12,222 nt of DNA from Bacillota bacterium (GTDB taxonomy: Bacteria > Bacillota > Clostridia > Christensenellales > UBA1242). Shown here piece after piece: positions 5,727-12,222 of the stretch. The notes beneath the pieces were generated by a model. The model searched no databases, had not been told where the DNA came from, and was given only the letters and a program-made list of their open reading frames with translations. The stretch's first letter is position 1; each line of letters begins with the position of its first letter. The stretch is taken from the NCBI GenBank assembly GCA_009787915.1, contig WQSK01000027.1, positions 1 through 12,222 of the forward strand, given 5' to 3'. Position numbers and translations under genes: made by a program.

Positions 5727-7838
5727 ATGTCACAAAAGACTTTACGAGTAGTTCTTGTTTCTGCAATAATCTGCACGATTGTTGTTACGGGCACAGTTAT
5801 GGGTCTTTTTGCTACGGGCATAATTGGAAACAGTGGTTCCTCGTCTGGTCCGAATCTTATGTTAAATCCACAAGCCCAATTTCGATATACGGCCGAACTT
5901 GATAACACAGTTCGAATCCACAGCATATCGCGCGATTGGTATAGGTGGGAATATGCAGGTAAATATGACCTTGTTATTCCAGATACAATTAACGGATTGC
6001 CTGTTACCCAAATCGATGCAAATGCTTTTAATGAAAATAACCAAGGCCACCTTATTAGGTCGCTAAGGATTCCAGACACGGTGCATACTATCGGAGCAAG
6101 TGCGTTCAATGGCGCGGTTAATTTGCATACCGTGAACATTCCAAAGTCTTTGACTGTTATTCAAAACAGCACTTTTCGTAATACTGGTATTCGCGAAGTC
6201 ATAATCCCGAACGGGGTACATACGATTGGGGCGGCCGCATTTAGGGACAGCACCCAGATTGAAAAACTTGTTGTTTCAGAAAGTGTGACATTAATTGGGA
6301 ACTCGGCGTTTAGAGGTTTGACCAACCTAAGACATCTTGAGTTTAATAATACAAGCAAAATCTTTAATGGGGAACGCGACCTTGAAGGAAACCCCTTGCC
6401 AGTGGATGTTTTTCACGCAACCGCTGGTGGCAACACGGTCGGCAATGTCATTTTGGCGAGTATCTCGAACTTAGAGTTTTTCAAAGTTCCATATGGTTTC
6501 ACAGAAATCGGCGATGCACAATTTCGTGACGACCGCGGGTTTAATAGCCTCGAAACAATTGTTTTGCCAGAAACAATCGAGCGTATCGGCGAGTCCGCGT
6601 TTCAGCGAATGACAACTTTGCGAAACATAAACATACACGAAAATATTACAGAGATTGGAAACTATGCCTTTTGGGGTTCGGGGTTGGAAAAACTTGTTAT
6701 ACCTGAAACCGTTCTTTATATTGGAACAACAGAGGGGCCTTATCATGTTGGCGAGGGATTAACCACAACGCGTGCATTTGAAAATATGGCAAATTTGCAT
6801 ACGATTAAAATCCTTGGAGGCCTGCGTGATGCGGCAGACACAATCTTTCACGGCACAAATAATTTGCATACTATTGTGTTCGGAGAGTCACTTGAACGTA
6901 TTGGCCCGCAGGTCATACGCCGTGGGTCAACATTTCCTGTTTTGCCAATACGCCACCTCGAAATTCACGGCAACCCTGTGACTGCATCTGTGGAAATTGG
7001 TGCGAACTTTGCAATAGGTGTAGCAACAGAAGATGGACAAAACCCTGGGATTGACACACTGGAAACACTTGTCTTGGGTGAGGGTGTTTCGCGTGTCGGG
7101 GCCCATGCTTTTCGCGGAACACACATTTCACGGCTTGATTTGCCGTCCTCATTGGTCACAATAGAGGATTCGGCGTTTAGTATGATTGAATCGCTTGACA
7201 CCCTTACATTGGCACCAAATAGTTCTTTGGTGACGATTGGGCCGTTTGCCTTCGCAGGGTTAAACAACCAAGCAAGAATACCTTTTGCGACTTTGGACGG
7301 AGTTTTGCCAACGTCACTTAGGATAATAGATACTGGTGCTTTTCAGTTCACAAATTTAAGCGCGGTAACGCTTCCAGAGGGATTGGTAACAATAGGTGCC
7401 AACGCATTTTTGAACGTAAATTTTACGGGCGTGACATTAACAATCCCGTCGACAGTTAGAGATACGGCGACACCAGTGACTGGGTATTTTTATGTTCCAA
7501 ATCCCATACCAGGTCAGAATGGAACCTGGGAGTATATGACGAGGGACGAAATTACCATTGGGATTGGGGCAGAAGCCTTTAGGTATTCGGGTATCAGTAG
7601 GTTAATTTTTGCTGCACGCACAATGACACTTACCTTGGGTGATTGGGCATTTGCGGATATAGGAACACTTGTAAACATCGAGATTGCTGGGGATGTAAAT
7701 GTTTTTGAATTTCCTGCCTCAAGTGACTTAAATCCTTTTGTCAGAAGCGGACAAGTTGGTCCGAGTGGAACTGTGAACCGACAATGGACGGGTGCCAGAG
7801 GAAATGGTCGTTTTTTCACAATAAACGACTTTATTTAA
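5727..7838 (+). CDS. BspA-type leucine-rich repeat protein with N-terminal membrane anchor
   Basis: Secreted or membrane-anchored repeat protein; LRR_5/BspA-like domains commonly mediate adhesion or protein binding, but this one's partner is unknown. It has 703 residues from ATG 5727. The N-terminus has basic residues (Lys4, Arg7) then a hydrophobic helix (about 8-31), a signal peptide or anchor without a lipobox. A Gly/Ser linker follows, then at least a dozen repeats of about 23 residues with the pattern I(P/N)xxVxxIGxxAFxxxxxLxxLxIP, from about residue 80 to 600, spaced by less regular inserts (near 220, 340 and 390). The last 100 residues lose the repeat pattern. No LPxTG sorting motif or C-terminal helix is seen. 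It starts 39 nt after the ftsZ stop and may be cotranscribed with it. TAA stop at 7836. A GTG start at 5700 would add nine residues but lacks a ribosome-binding site. Confidence 0.92.
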   Translation: MSQKTLRVVLVSAIICTIVVTGTVMGLFATGIIGNSGSSSGPNLMLNPQAQFRYTAELDNTVRIHSISRDWYRWEYAGKYDLVIPDTINGLPVTQIDANAFNENNQGHLIRSLRIPDTVHTIGASAFNGAVNLHTVNIPKSLTVIQNSTFRNTGIREVIIPNGVHTIGAAAFRDSTQIEKLVVSESVTLIGNSAFRGLTNLRHLEFNNTSKIFNGERDLEGNPLPVDVFHATAGGNTVGNVILASISNLEFFKVPYGFTEIGDAQFRDDRGFNSLETIVLPETIERIGESAFQRMTTLRNINIHENITEIGNYAFWGSGLEKLVIPETVLYIGTTEGPYHVGEGLTTTRAFENMANLHTIKILGGLRDAADTIFHGTNNLHTIVFGESLERIGPQVIRRGSTFPVLPIRHLEIHGNPVTASVEIGANFAIGVATEDGQNPGIDTLETLVLGEGVSRVGAHAFRGTHISRLDLPSSLVTIEDSAFSMIESLDTLTLAPNSSLVTIGPFAFAGLNNQARIPFATLDGVLPTSLRIIDTGAFQFTNLSAVTLPEGLVTIGANAFLNVNFTGVTLTIPSTVRDTATPVTGYFYVPNPIPGQNGTWEYMTRDEITIGIGAEAFRYSGISRLIFAARTMTLTLGDWAFADIGTLVNIEIAGDVNVFEFPASSDLNPFVRSGQVGPSGTVNRQWTGARGNGRFFTINDFI

Positions 7839-7865
7839 AAATTTAATAATTAAATTAAAAATTTG
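7839..7865. other. A/T-only spacer with a palindrome upstream of the eno promoter
   Basis: The gap between the LRR gene and the eno promoter is almost purely A and T. It holds a perfect palindrome, AATTTAA-TAA-TTAAATT (7840-7856). With no G/C pairs it would make a poor intrinsic terminator. Its A- and T-tracts just upstream of the -35 hexamers fit an UP element that would strengthen the enolase promoter. Confidence 0.35.
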
Positions 7866-7906
7866 TTTACAACTGTGTTGACAATCGCGTATGATTTAGA
7901 TATTGT
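7866..7906 (+). promoter_or_regulatory. Promoter region of eno, two overlapping candidates
   Basis: Candidate one: TTTACA (7866-7871), 18-bp spacer, TATGAT (7890-7895), giving a leader of about 27 nt. Candidate two: a perfect TTGACA (7878-7883), 17-bp spacer, TATTGT (7901-7906), giving a leader of about 16 nt. Either places the transcription start upstream of the Shine-Dalgarno sequence at 7917. Which is used cannot be decided from sequence. Confidence 0.65.
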
Positions 7907-7916
7907 AATATGTAAT

Positions 7917-7922
7917 GGAGGA
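7917..7922 (+). promoter_or_regulatory. Shine-Dalgarno sequence fixing the enolase start
   Basis: GGAGGA lies 6 nt before ATG 7929, an ideal site. It rules out the in-frame TTG at 7863, which would add 22 non-conserved residues and begin upstream of the promoter's -35 region. Confidence 0.9.
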
Positions 7923-7928
7923 ACAAAA

Positions 7929-9227
7929 ATGAAAATCAAATCAGTCAGAGCGTGGCGAGTACTTGACAGTAGGGGAAACCCAACACTTGCAGTCGAAGTT
8001 TTTACAGACAGCGGCTATGGCAAAGCAATGGTCCCAAGCGGAGCCAGCACAGGTATCTATGAAGCCGTAGAACTTCGCGACGGTGAAAAGAACAGGTATA
8101 TGGGAAAAGACGTTACAAAGGCAATCAGCAACGTCAACAACGTAATTGGACCGAAACTTAAAGGCAAGTTCGATGTCGAGGACCAAGAAAAAATTGACAA
8201 CTTCATGATTAAACTCGACGGCACCGATAACAAAGGTCTTTTGGGTGCGAACGCAATTTTGGCGGTATCTTTGGCGGTAGCCCATTGTGCGGCAAGCGAG
8301 CGCAAAACACCGTTGTATCAATACTTGAACGAACTTTATGCGGCGAAAAACGGCAAGCCTGGTAGAGGTATCAAAAACATGAGTTTGCCATGTCCGATGT
8401 GCAACATTATCAATGGCGGGGCACACGCAGATAACAACCTTGATTGCCAAGAGTTCATGATTTTGCCAATCGGCGCAAAAACATTCTCTGACGCAATCCG
8501 TATGGCTGCCGAGGTTTTCCATAACCTTAAAAAGGTTCTTTCCGAAAAAGGTCTTAATACAAACGTTGGTGACGAAGGTGGTTTTGCACCGAATCTCGAG
8601 AGCAACAAAGCGGGTCTTGATTGTGTTATGAACGCGATTAAAAAAGCGGGCTATACACCAGGCAAAGACATCGCTATTACATTGGACGTTGCGGCATCAG
8701 AGTTTTTCAAAGACGGCAAATACAATTTTGACGGCAAATCTTTGTCAAGCTCAGAACTTGTTGATGTGTATGAATCTTGGGTTAAGGAATACCCGATTGT
8801 TTCCATCGAGGACGGATTGGACCAAAGCGATTGGGACGGCTATGTGGAAATGACGGCGCGTCTTGGCGGTAAAATCCAAATCGTTGGGGATGACTTTTTT
8901 GTTACAAACCCAAAACGTCTTAAACAAGGCATCGACAAAAAAGCCTGTAACAGCATCCTTGTCAAAGTCAACCAAATTGGTACGCTTACCGAAACATTTG
9001 ATTGCGTAAAAATGGCACATGATGCAGGCTATTCAACAATTATCAGTCACCGCAGTGGTGAAACCGAGGACGTAACAATTGCTGACCTTGCGGTCGCAAC
9101 TGGCTCGGGCCAAATAAAAACAGGGTCACTTAGTCGAACTGACCGTGTGGCAAAATACAACCGTTTGATGTACATTGAAAATGAACTTGGGAAAAAAGCC
9201 GTTTTCAAAGTACCATTCGTTTTGTAA
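7929..9227 (+). CDS. eno: Enolase (phosphopyruvate hydratase)
   Basis: Converts 2-phosphoglycerate to phosphoenolpyruvate in glycolysis; cytosolic, Mg-dependent, and in many bacteria part of the RNA degradosome. It has 432 residues, typical length. Seen: N-terminal ARVLDSRGNPT-like motif (here AWRVLDSRGNPT), the mobile loop PSGASTG, GDEGGFAP with catalytic Glu216, Mg ligands Asp253 (TLDVAAS), Glu294 (SIEDGL) and Asp321 (GDDFF), the catalytic base Lys346 (LVKVNQIGTLTET) and SHRSGETED. Odd points: GDDFFVTN has Phe where Leu is usual, and the active-site stretch around residues 155-173 has Cys155, Cys158 and Cys173 where Val, Met and Ile are usual. Codons are strongly biased to a preferred set, as expected of a highly expressed gene. 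It has its own promoter, an ideal ribosome-binding site and probably its own short transcript. RNase J, another frequent degradosome component, lies 2.2 kb downstream. Confidence 0.98.
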   Translation: MKIKSVRAWRVLDSRGNPTLAVEVFTDSGYGKAMVPSGASTGIYEAVELRDGEKNRYMGKDVTKAISNVNNVIGPKLKGKFDVEDQEKIDNFMIKLDGTDNKGLLGANAILAVSLAVAHCAASERKTPLYQYLNELYAAKNGKPGRGIKNMSLPCPMCNIINGGAHADNNLDCQEFMILPIGAKTFSDAIRMAAEVFHNLKKVLSEKGLNTNVGDEGGFAPNLESNKAGLDCVMNAIKKAGYTPGKDIAITLDVAASEFFKDGKYNFDGKSLSSSELVDVYESWVKEYPIVSIEDGLDQSDWDGYVEMTARLGGKIQIVGDDFFVTNPKRLKQGIDKKACNSILVKVNQIGTLTETFDCVKMAHDAGYSTIISHRSGETEDVTIADLAVATGSGQIKTGSLSRTDRVAKYNRLMYIENELGKKAVFKVPFVL

Positions 9228-9255
9228 CAAATTTATGTTGACTTGTTACGCAAGT
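9224..9255. repeat. Overlapping short inverted repeats at the recJ promoter
   Basis: GTAACAA (9224-9230, containing the eno stop) and TTGTTAC (9243-9249) are perfect 7-bp complements with a 12-nt spacer. Overlapping them, ACTTG-TTACG-CAAGT (9241-9255) is a 5-bp palindrome between the -35 and -10 of the recJ promoter. They could be an operator or a weak hairpin at the end of the eno mRNA. There is no U-tract, so a normal terminator is unlikely. Confidence 0.3.
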
Positions 9256-9267
9256 TGCATATATAAT
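9238..9267 (+). promoter_or_regulatory. Promoter of recJ
   Basis: TTGACT (9238-9243), an 18-bp spacer and a perfect TATAAT (9262-9267). The predicted start is near 9274, giving a leader of about 20 nt that includes AAAGGGA (9276-9282) as ribosome-binding site, 12 nt before ATG 9295. It probably drives recJ and the RNase J gene together. Confidence 0.75.
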
Positions 9268-9294
9268 AAACAACGAAAGGGAATGATGATATAA

Positions 9295-11364
9295 ATGAAG
9301 TACCGTCCAAGAAATGGCACAGCACTAGGTGCTAAAGAAATGGTGGTGTTCAAGCCCTTTGGTTTCAGCGAAAAGATGTCCAGACTGTTGCTTAGCCGCG
9401 GTCTGAACACAAAAGAAAAAGTTGAAGAATTCTTTAACGTTTCGCTGTTGCGCCTTTGCGACCCATTTTTATTAAAAGGAATGCAAGAGGCCAAATCAAG
9501 GATTGAACGCGCTATCTCTTTGAAAGAACGTATTTTAATCATCGGCGATTACGACGCCGATGGGATTTGTTCTGTTGCCATTTTGTACAAGTACCTCATC
9601 TCTCGCCATGCCTCAACCCGATACTTTTTACCTAACAGAGCAGACGACGGCTATGGTCTAAACATCGAACTTATCGACAGTCTTAAAGAGCGTTTCGAGC
9701 CAAAACTTATAATCACCGTCGACTGCGGTATTTCATGCCCAGACGAAATTGAACATGCAAAGAGCCTTGGCATAGATTGCATCGTAACCGACCACCATTC
9801 TATTCCTGAAAAGACCCCAAACTGTGTTTGCATAAACCCAAAATTCGAGGACCAAGCATATCCTTTCCGCGACCTCTGCGGTGCGGGTGTTGCGCTCAAG
9901 GTCGTTCACGCACTCGGCGGGATTGATGCGTCTGCGAGGTACCTCGACATTTGCGCAATTGCAACCGTAGCGGATATCGTTCCTCTGCGTGGCGAAAACC
10001 GTGTTATTACCACGCTCGGGCTGCAAATGCTTAACAACAATTCGTTGCCTTCCGTGACCGCACTTGCAAGGAGTTGCAACATCACAGGCAAAATTCGCAG
10101 CAGCGATATCTCGTTTAAAATCGGACCAAAGATTAACGCCAGTGGTCGCATGGGCAACGCAAAGCGCGGCCTTGATATTATCTTGGAACAACGCGAAGAA
10201 GAAATTGGAAAAATTATAAGACACCTCGCCGACTACAACAGTAAACGCCAAAAACTCTGCAACATGATTTACGAACAAGTCGAAGAAACTATAGAAGCCG
10301 AAAAACTCTATAAAAACAACATCATCATTGTCGCCGACAAACGTTGGGAGAGTGGCGTCTTGGGAATCGTGTCCGCACGTATCACCGAAAAATACGGCAA
10401 ACCAAGTATCGTTTTCGGCATCAGCGGTGACGTGGTCAAAGGCAGTGGGCGCAGTATCGAAGGTATCGACATCGTGCGAACCGTTGGCCTGTTTTCCAAG
10501 CAATTGATTTCACACGGCGGACACGCTATGGCATCTGGGTTATCAGTGTCGGTGAAAAACTATCCAAAATTCCGTGACGATATAACAAAATACCTAAATG
10601 AAAACTTTGAAAATCTAAGCATCACATCCGAAAAGTTTTACGACTTCGCAATTGAACAAAGCGAAATGACAAAAGAATTCCTAACCGAAATCGACAAACT
10701 CGAGCCAACAGGTTGCGACAACCCAACCCCCGTGTTCATGACCACGATTGGCGGTTGCCACATAAGCGCACTTCCGAACTTCAACAAACACCTTAAATTC
10801 AGCCATAACGGAACGCACTTCATTTTCTTCAACGGCGCCGAAGTCGGCGACGTATTGGCACACAACTTCCCAAAAAAAGTCATCTTTGAATTTCAAAAGA
10901 GCGACGACAAAGCCCTCAAAGCCGTATGCAAAAACATCATCCCCGTCCCTCACGACCCAAAAAGTTACGCCCTAACAATGTATGGTCACCTCGTCGGATT
11001 GTTTGCGTATGAACCAGATATGAAATATAAATCAATTATTAGTGATTTATCTGTTGATAGAGATGTTTTTGTGGAATACTATAAATTCATGAAAAAAGGT
11101 AGCGAATTGCGCGCGTTTAATCCGTATGATTTGTTTGTAAAACTCGATGGTGGGGCGGATGCGGACAAATACAATTTGTATCAATTTGTTTTCTGCTGTG
11201 CCGTGTTCAGGCAACTTGGGATATTGTCTTTTTCAAGCGAGGGCGTTACGATTGACAATACTAATCCTACGGATTTGTTTGCAAGTTCGGCTTATAACAA
11301 GGTTCGCGAACAAGCCACCGAGTCGGGTATTAAAATTAAAATCAATACAGATATAACCGCTTAA
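9295..11364 (+). CDS. recJ: Single-stranded-DNA-specific exonuclease RecJ
   Basis: 5'-3' exonuclease on single-stranded DNA, acting in recombination, mismatch and base-excision repair. It has 689 residues. The DHH domain shows GDYDADG (84-90), TVDCGIS (141-147), VTDHHSIP (164-171), ATVADIVPL (223-231) and the GPKINASGRMGNA core (277-289). The DHHA1 domain carries SGGH-type HGGHAMASG (407-415). An OB-like part follows (about 470-560). The last 120 residues (from about 570; DRDVFVEYYKFM, FRQLGILSF) resemble the accessory C-terminal domain of Bacillota RecJ. All metal-binding residues are present, so it should be active. Start ATG 9295 follows a promoter and a ribosome-binding site. Odd: synonymous codon use changes abruptly near 11000, where the C-terminal domain begins (see findings). 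The RNase J gene follows after 31 nt and is probably in the same operon. Confidence 0.97.
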   Translation: MKYRPRNGTALGAKEMVVFKPFGFSEKMSRLLLSRGLNTKEKVEEFFNVSLLRLCDPFLLKGMQEAKSRIERAISLKERILIIGDYDADGICSVAILYKYLISRHASTRYFLPNRADDGYGLNIELIDSLKERFEPKLIITVDCGISCPDEIEHAKSLGIDCIVTDHHSIPEKTPNCVCINPKFEDQAYPFRDLCGAGVALKVVHALGGIDASARYLDICAIATVADIVPLRGENRVITTLGLQMLNNNSLPSVTALARSCNITGKIRSSDISFKIGPKINASGRMGNAKRGLDIILEQREEEIGKIIRHLADYNSKRQKLCNMIYEQVEETIEAEKLYKNNIIIVADKRWESGVLGIVSARITEKYGKPSIVFGISGDVVKGSGRSIEGIDIVRTVGLFSKQLISHGGHAMASGLSVSVKNYPKFRDDITKYLNENFENLSITSEKFYDFAIEQSEMTKEFLTEIDKLEPTGCDNPTPVFMTTIGGCHISALPNFNKHLKFSHNGTHFIFFNGAEVGDVLAHNFPKKVIFEFQKSDDKALKAVCKNIIPVPHDPKSYALTMYGHLVGLFAYEPDMKYKSIISDLSVDRDVFVEYYKFMKKGSELRAFNPYDLFVKLDGGADADKYNLYQFVFCCAVFRQLGILSFSSEGVTIDNTNPTDLFASSAYNKVREQATESGIKIKINTDITA

Positions 11365-11381
11365 GAGCGTTTAATAAATAT

Positions 11382-11388
11382 AAAGGAG
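11382..11388 (+). promoter_or_regulatory. Shine-Dalgarno sequence of the RNase J gene
   Basis: AAAGGAG lies 7 nt before ATG 11396, the strongest ribosome-binding site in the window. It fixes the start and shows that the long low-complexity N-terminus is truly translated, rather than the protein starting at the Met at residue 120, just before the catalytic domain. Confidence 0.9.
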
Positions 11389-11395
11389 AATATAC

Positions 11396-12222
11396 ATGGA
11401 AGAAACTAAAACAGAAGTTGGTGTGCAGGGGCAAGGTACCCCTGTGAAGCCTGCGCCAAGACCACAAGAGGGGCAACCTAGGGAAGAGCGTGCCCAAGGA
11501 CAGCAAAAACAGCATAGCGGAGATAGAGGAGAGCGTTCCCAAGGACAGCAAGAACGTAGAGGCGATGGGCAAAGCAGTGAGCGTCCTCAAGGGTTGAAGA
11601 GCGACGGGCAGAGAGGGGATAGACCTCAGGCCAGGACAGATGTTAGACCAGAGGGAGCGCAGCCTCAAGGGGCAAGGCCAGAAAGGTCAGGGGCGCAAGG
11701 CGCAAAACCAGAAGGGGCAAGACCGCAGGGGCAAGGGGGTCAAGGTGCGGGCATGCGTCCTGTGACCGCGTCGCGTGGGGGAGTTAAGATTTCGTTCCTC
11801 GGCGGTGTTGGTGAGATTGGGAAAAATATGTACACCCTTGAATACGGTAACGAGATTATCGTTCTTGATGCGGGGCTTGGGTTTGCATCGGACGAGATGC
11901 CTGGGATTGATAAAGTTGTGCAGGACATAACCTATTTGGTTCAAAACAAAAATAAAGTTAAGGCTTACGTAATTACGCATGGTCACCTTGACCACATTGG
12001 GGCGATTCCGCACGTGTTGAAGCACGCGCCTGCGCCTGTTTATGCGAGCCGTATGACATTGGCTTTGATTGAAAATCAGTTGCGCGAGCATCCAGGTATC
12101 AAGGCGAAGGCTGTTGCCGTGAAGGCGCGCAGTGTTGTTCAAATCGGGTCTTTTTCGGTCGAGTTTGTTCACGTCAACCACAATATCCCTGGCTCTTTTG
12201 CGTTGTCGGTTACGACACCTGT
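11396..12222 (+). CDS. rnj: Ribonuclease J, 3' end missing, with long disordered N-terminal extension
   Basis: Metallo-beta-lactamase/beta-CASP ribonuclease with 5'-3' exonuclease and endonuclease activity in mRNA decay and rRNA maturation. The window holds 275 codons and stops inside the lactamase domain. The catalytic part begins at about residue 130: KISFLGGVGEIGKNM, VLDAGLGF, DEMPGID, and the zinc motif HGHLDH (His195, His197, Asp199, His200). The next zinc-binding His is His262 in NHNIPGS, where Bacillus RNase J1 has NHSIPDS; the spacing from the first motif (67 residues) fits RNase J1 (68). Before it lie about 129 residues of low complexity rich in Gln, Gly, Arg, Glu and Pro, with no Phe, Tyr, Trp, Ile or Cys up to the catalytic domain, and ER(A/S/P)QG repeats. 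This is far longer than the near-absent leader of RNase J1. An ideal ribosome-binding site fixes the start. Follows recJ by 31 nt. Whether it is J1- or J2-like cannot be told. Confidence 0.95.
   Translation, partial: MEETKTEVGVQGQGTPVKPAPRPQEGQPREERAQGQQKQHSGDRGERSQGQQERRGDGQSSERPQGLKSDGQRGDRPQARTDVRPEGAQPQGARPERSGAQGAKPEGARPQGQGGQGAGMRPVTASRGGVKISFLGGVGEIGKNMYTLEYGNEIIVLDAGLGFASDEMPGIDKVVQDITYLVQNKNKVKAYVITHGHLDHIGAIPHVLKHAPAPVYASRMTLALIENQLREHPGIKAKAVAVKARSVVQIGSFSVEFVHVNHNIPGSFALSVTTP
11486..11632 (+). repeat. Imperfect repeats coding the ER-x-QG units of the RNase J tail
   Basis: GAGCGT-xCC-CAAGGACAGCAA occurs at 11486 and again at 11531 almost base for base (45 nt apart). A degenerate copy starts at 11579 (GAGCGTCCTCAAGGG), and a more distant one at 11618 (GATAGACCTCAG). 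The encoded units are ERAQGQQ, ERSQGQQ, ERPQGLK and DRPQART at residues 31, 46, 62 and 75. The near-identity at DNA level suggests fairly recent expansion by slippage or unequal exchange. Further on, RPEGAQPQGA and KPEGARPQG form a second repeat type. Confidence 0.7.

Noticed and set aside
7863..7928. Upstream TTG start giving enolase 22 extra residues
   Set aside because: It lies above the promoter elements, the added residues match nothing in the family, and an ideal Shine-Dalgarno sequence precedes ATG 7929.
9283..9294. Mini-ORF ATG-ATG-ATA-TAA abutting the recJ start
   Set aside because: It is only three codons long and directly after the purine run, too close for ribosome binding; probably chance.
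11358..11372. CGCT-TAAG-AGCG hairpin followed by TTT at the recJ stop
   Set aside because: The stem is only 4 bp and the T-tract short; too weak to call a terminator, and RNase J likely shares the transcript.

Overview
The window is a densely packed stretch of bacterial chromosome with every gene on the + strand and no gap longer than about 90 bases. Most genes are housekeeping types: glycolysis (tpiA, eno), cell division (ftsZ), DNA repair or replication (a free-standing 5'-3' exonuclease, recJ) and RNA decay (RNase J). With these are an RND-family exporter, a secreted or membrane-anchored BspA-type leucine-rich-repeat protein and one unrecognised gene. There is no rRNA, tRNA, CRISPR array, insertion sequence or phage gene. 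Base composition is moderate to low GC by eye. The standard code fits: TGG is used for Trp and TGA, TAA and TAG for stops. RNase J, the Bacillus/Clostridium-like FtsZ core (GIGGGGNNAINRM near the N-terminus, GLAHMGIGRASG in the middle), the RecJ architecture and the BspA repeats suggest a Bacillota/Clostridia-like organism, possibly an uncultured gut lineage. That placement is an inference without phylogeny.

Layout. 2-2212: 3' two-thirds of an RND permease gene, cut by the window edge, whose frame runs 104 nt into tpiA. 2109-2870: tpiA, with an enlarged catalytic loop 6. 2935-3603: unrecognised protein. 3616-4470: Pol I-type 5'-3' exonuclease domain protein. 4524-5687: ftsZ, away from any division cluster. 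5727-7838: BspA-like LRR protein. 7929-9227: eno. 9295-11364: recJ. 11396 to the right edge: 5' part of an RNase J gene, with a disordered extension of about 129 residues before the catalytic domain.

The most interesting signal is in gene starts. Three consecutive genes (2935, 3616, 4524) have no ribosome-binding site. Each instead has a sigma70-type promoter whose -10 hexamer ends exactly 6 nt before the start codon, so transcription should begin on or next to the first base of the start codon (leaderless mRNAs). The flanking genes tpiA, LRR, eno, recJ and RNase J have purine-rich Shine-Dalgarno sequences. This points to two modes of translation initiation side by side, with ftsZ in the leaderless class.

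Other points: a 9-bp inverted repeat brackets the promoter at 2900-2928; synonymous codon use changes sharply inside recJ where its C-terminal domain begins; three cysteines sit near the enolase active site; and RNase J carries a Q/G/R/P/E-rich tail. I did not find a multi-gene accessory system (defence, secretion or biosynthetic cluster). The novelty here lies in gene expression signals and protein extensions.
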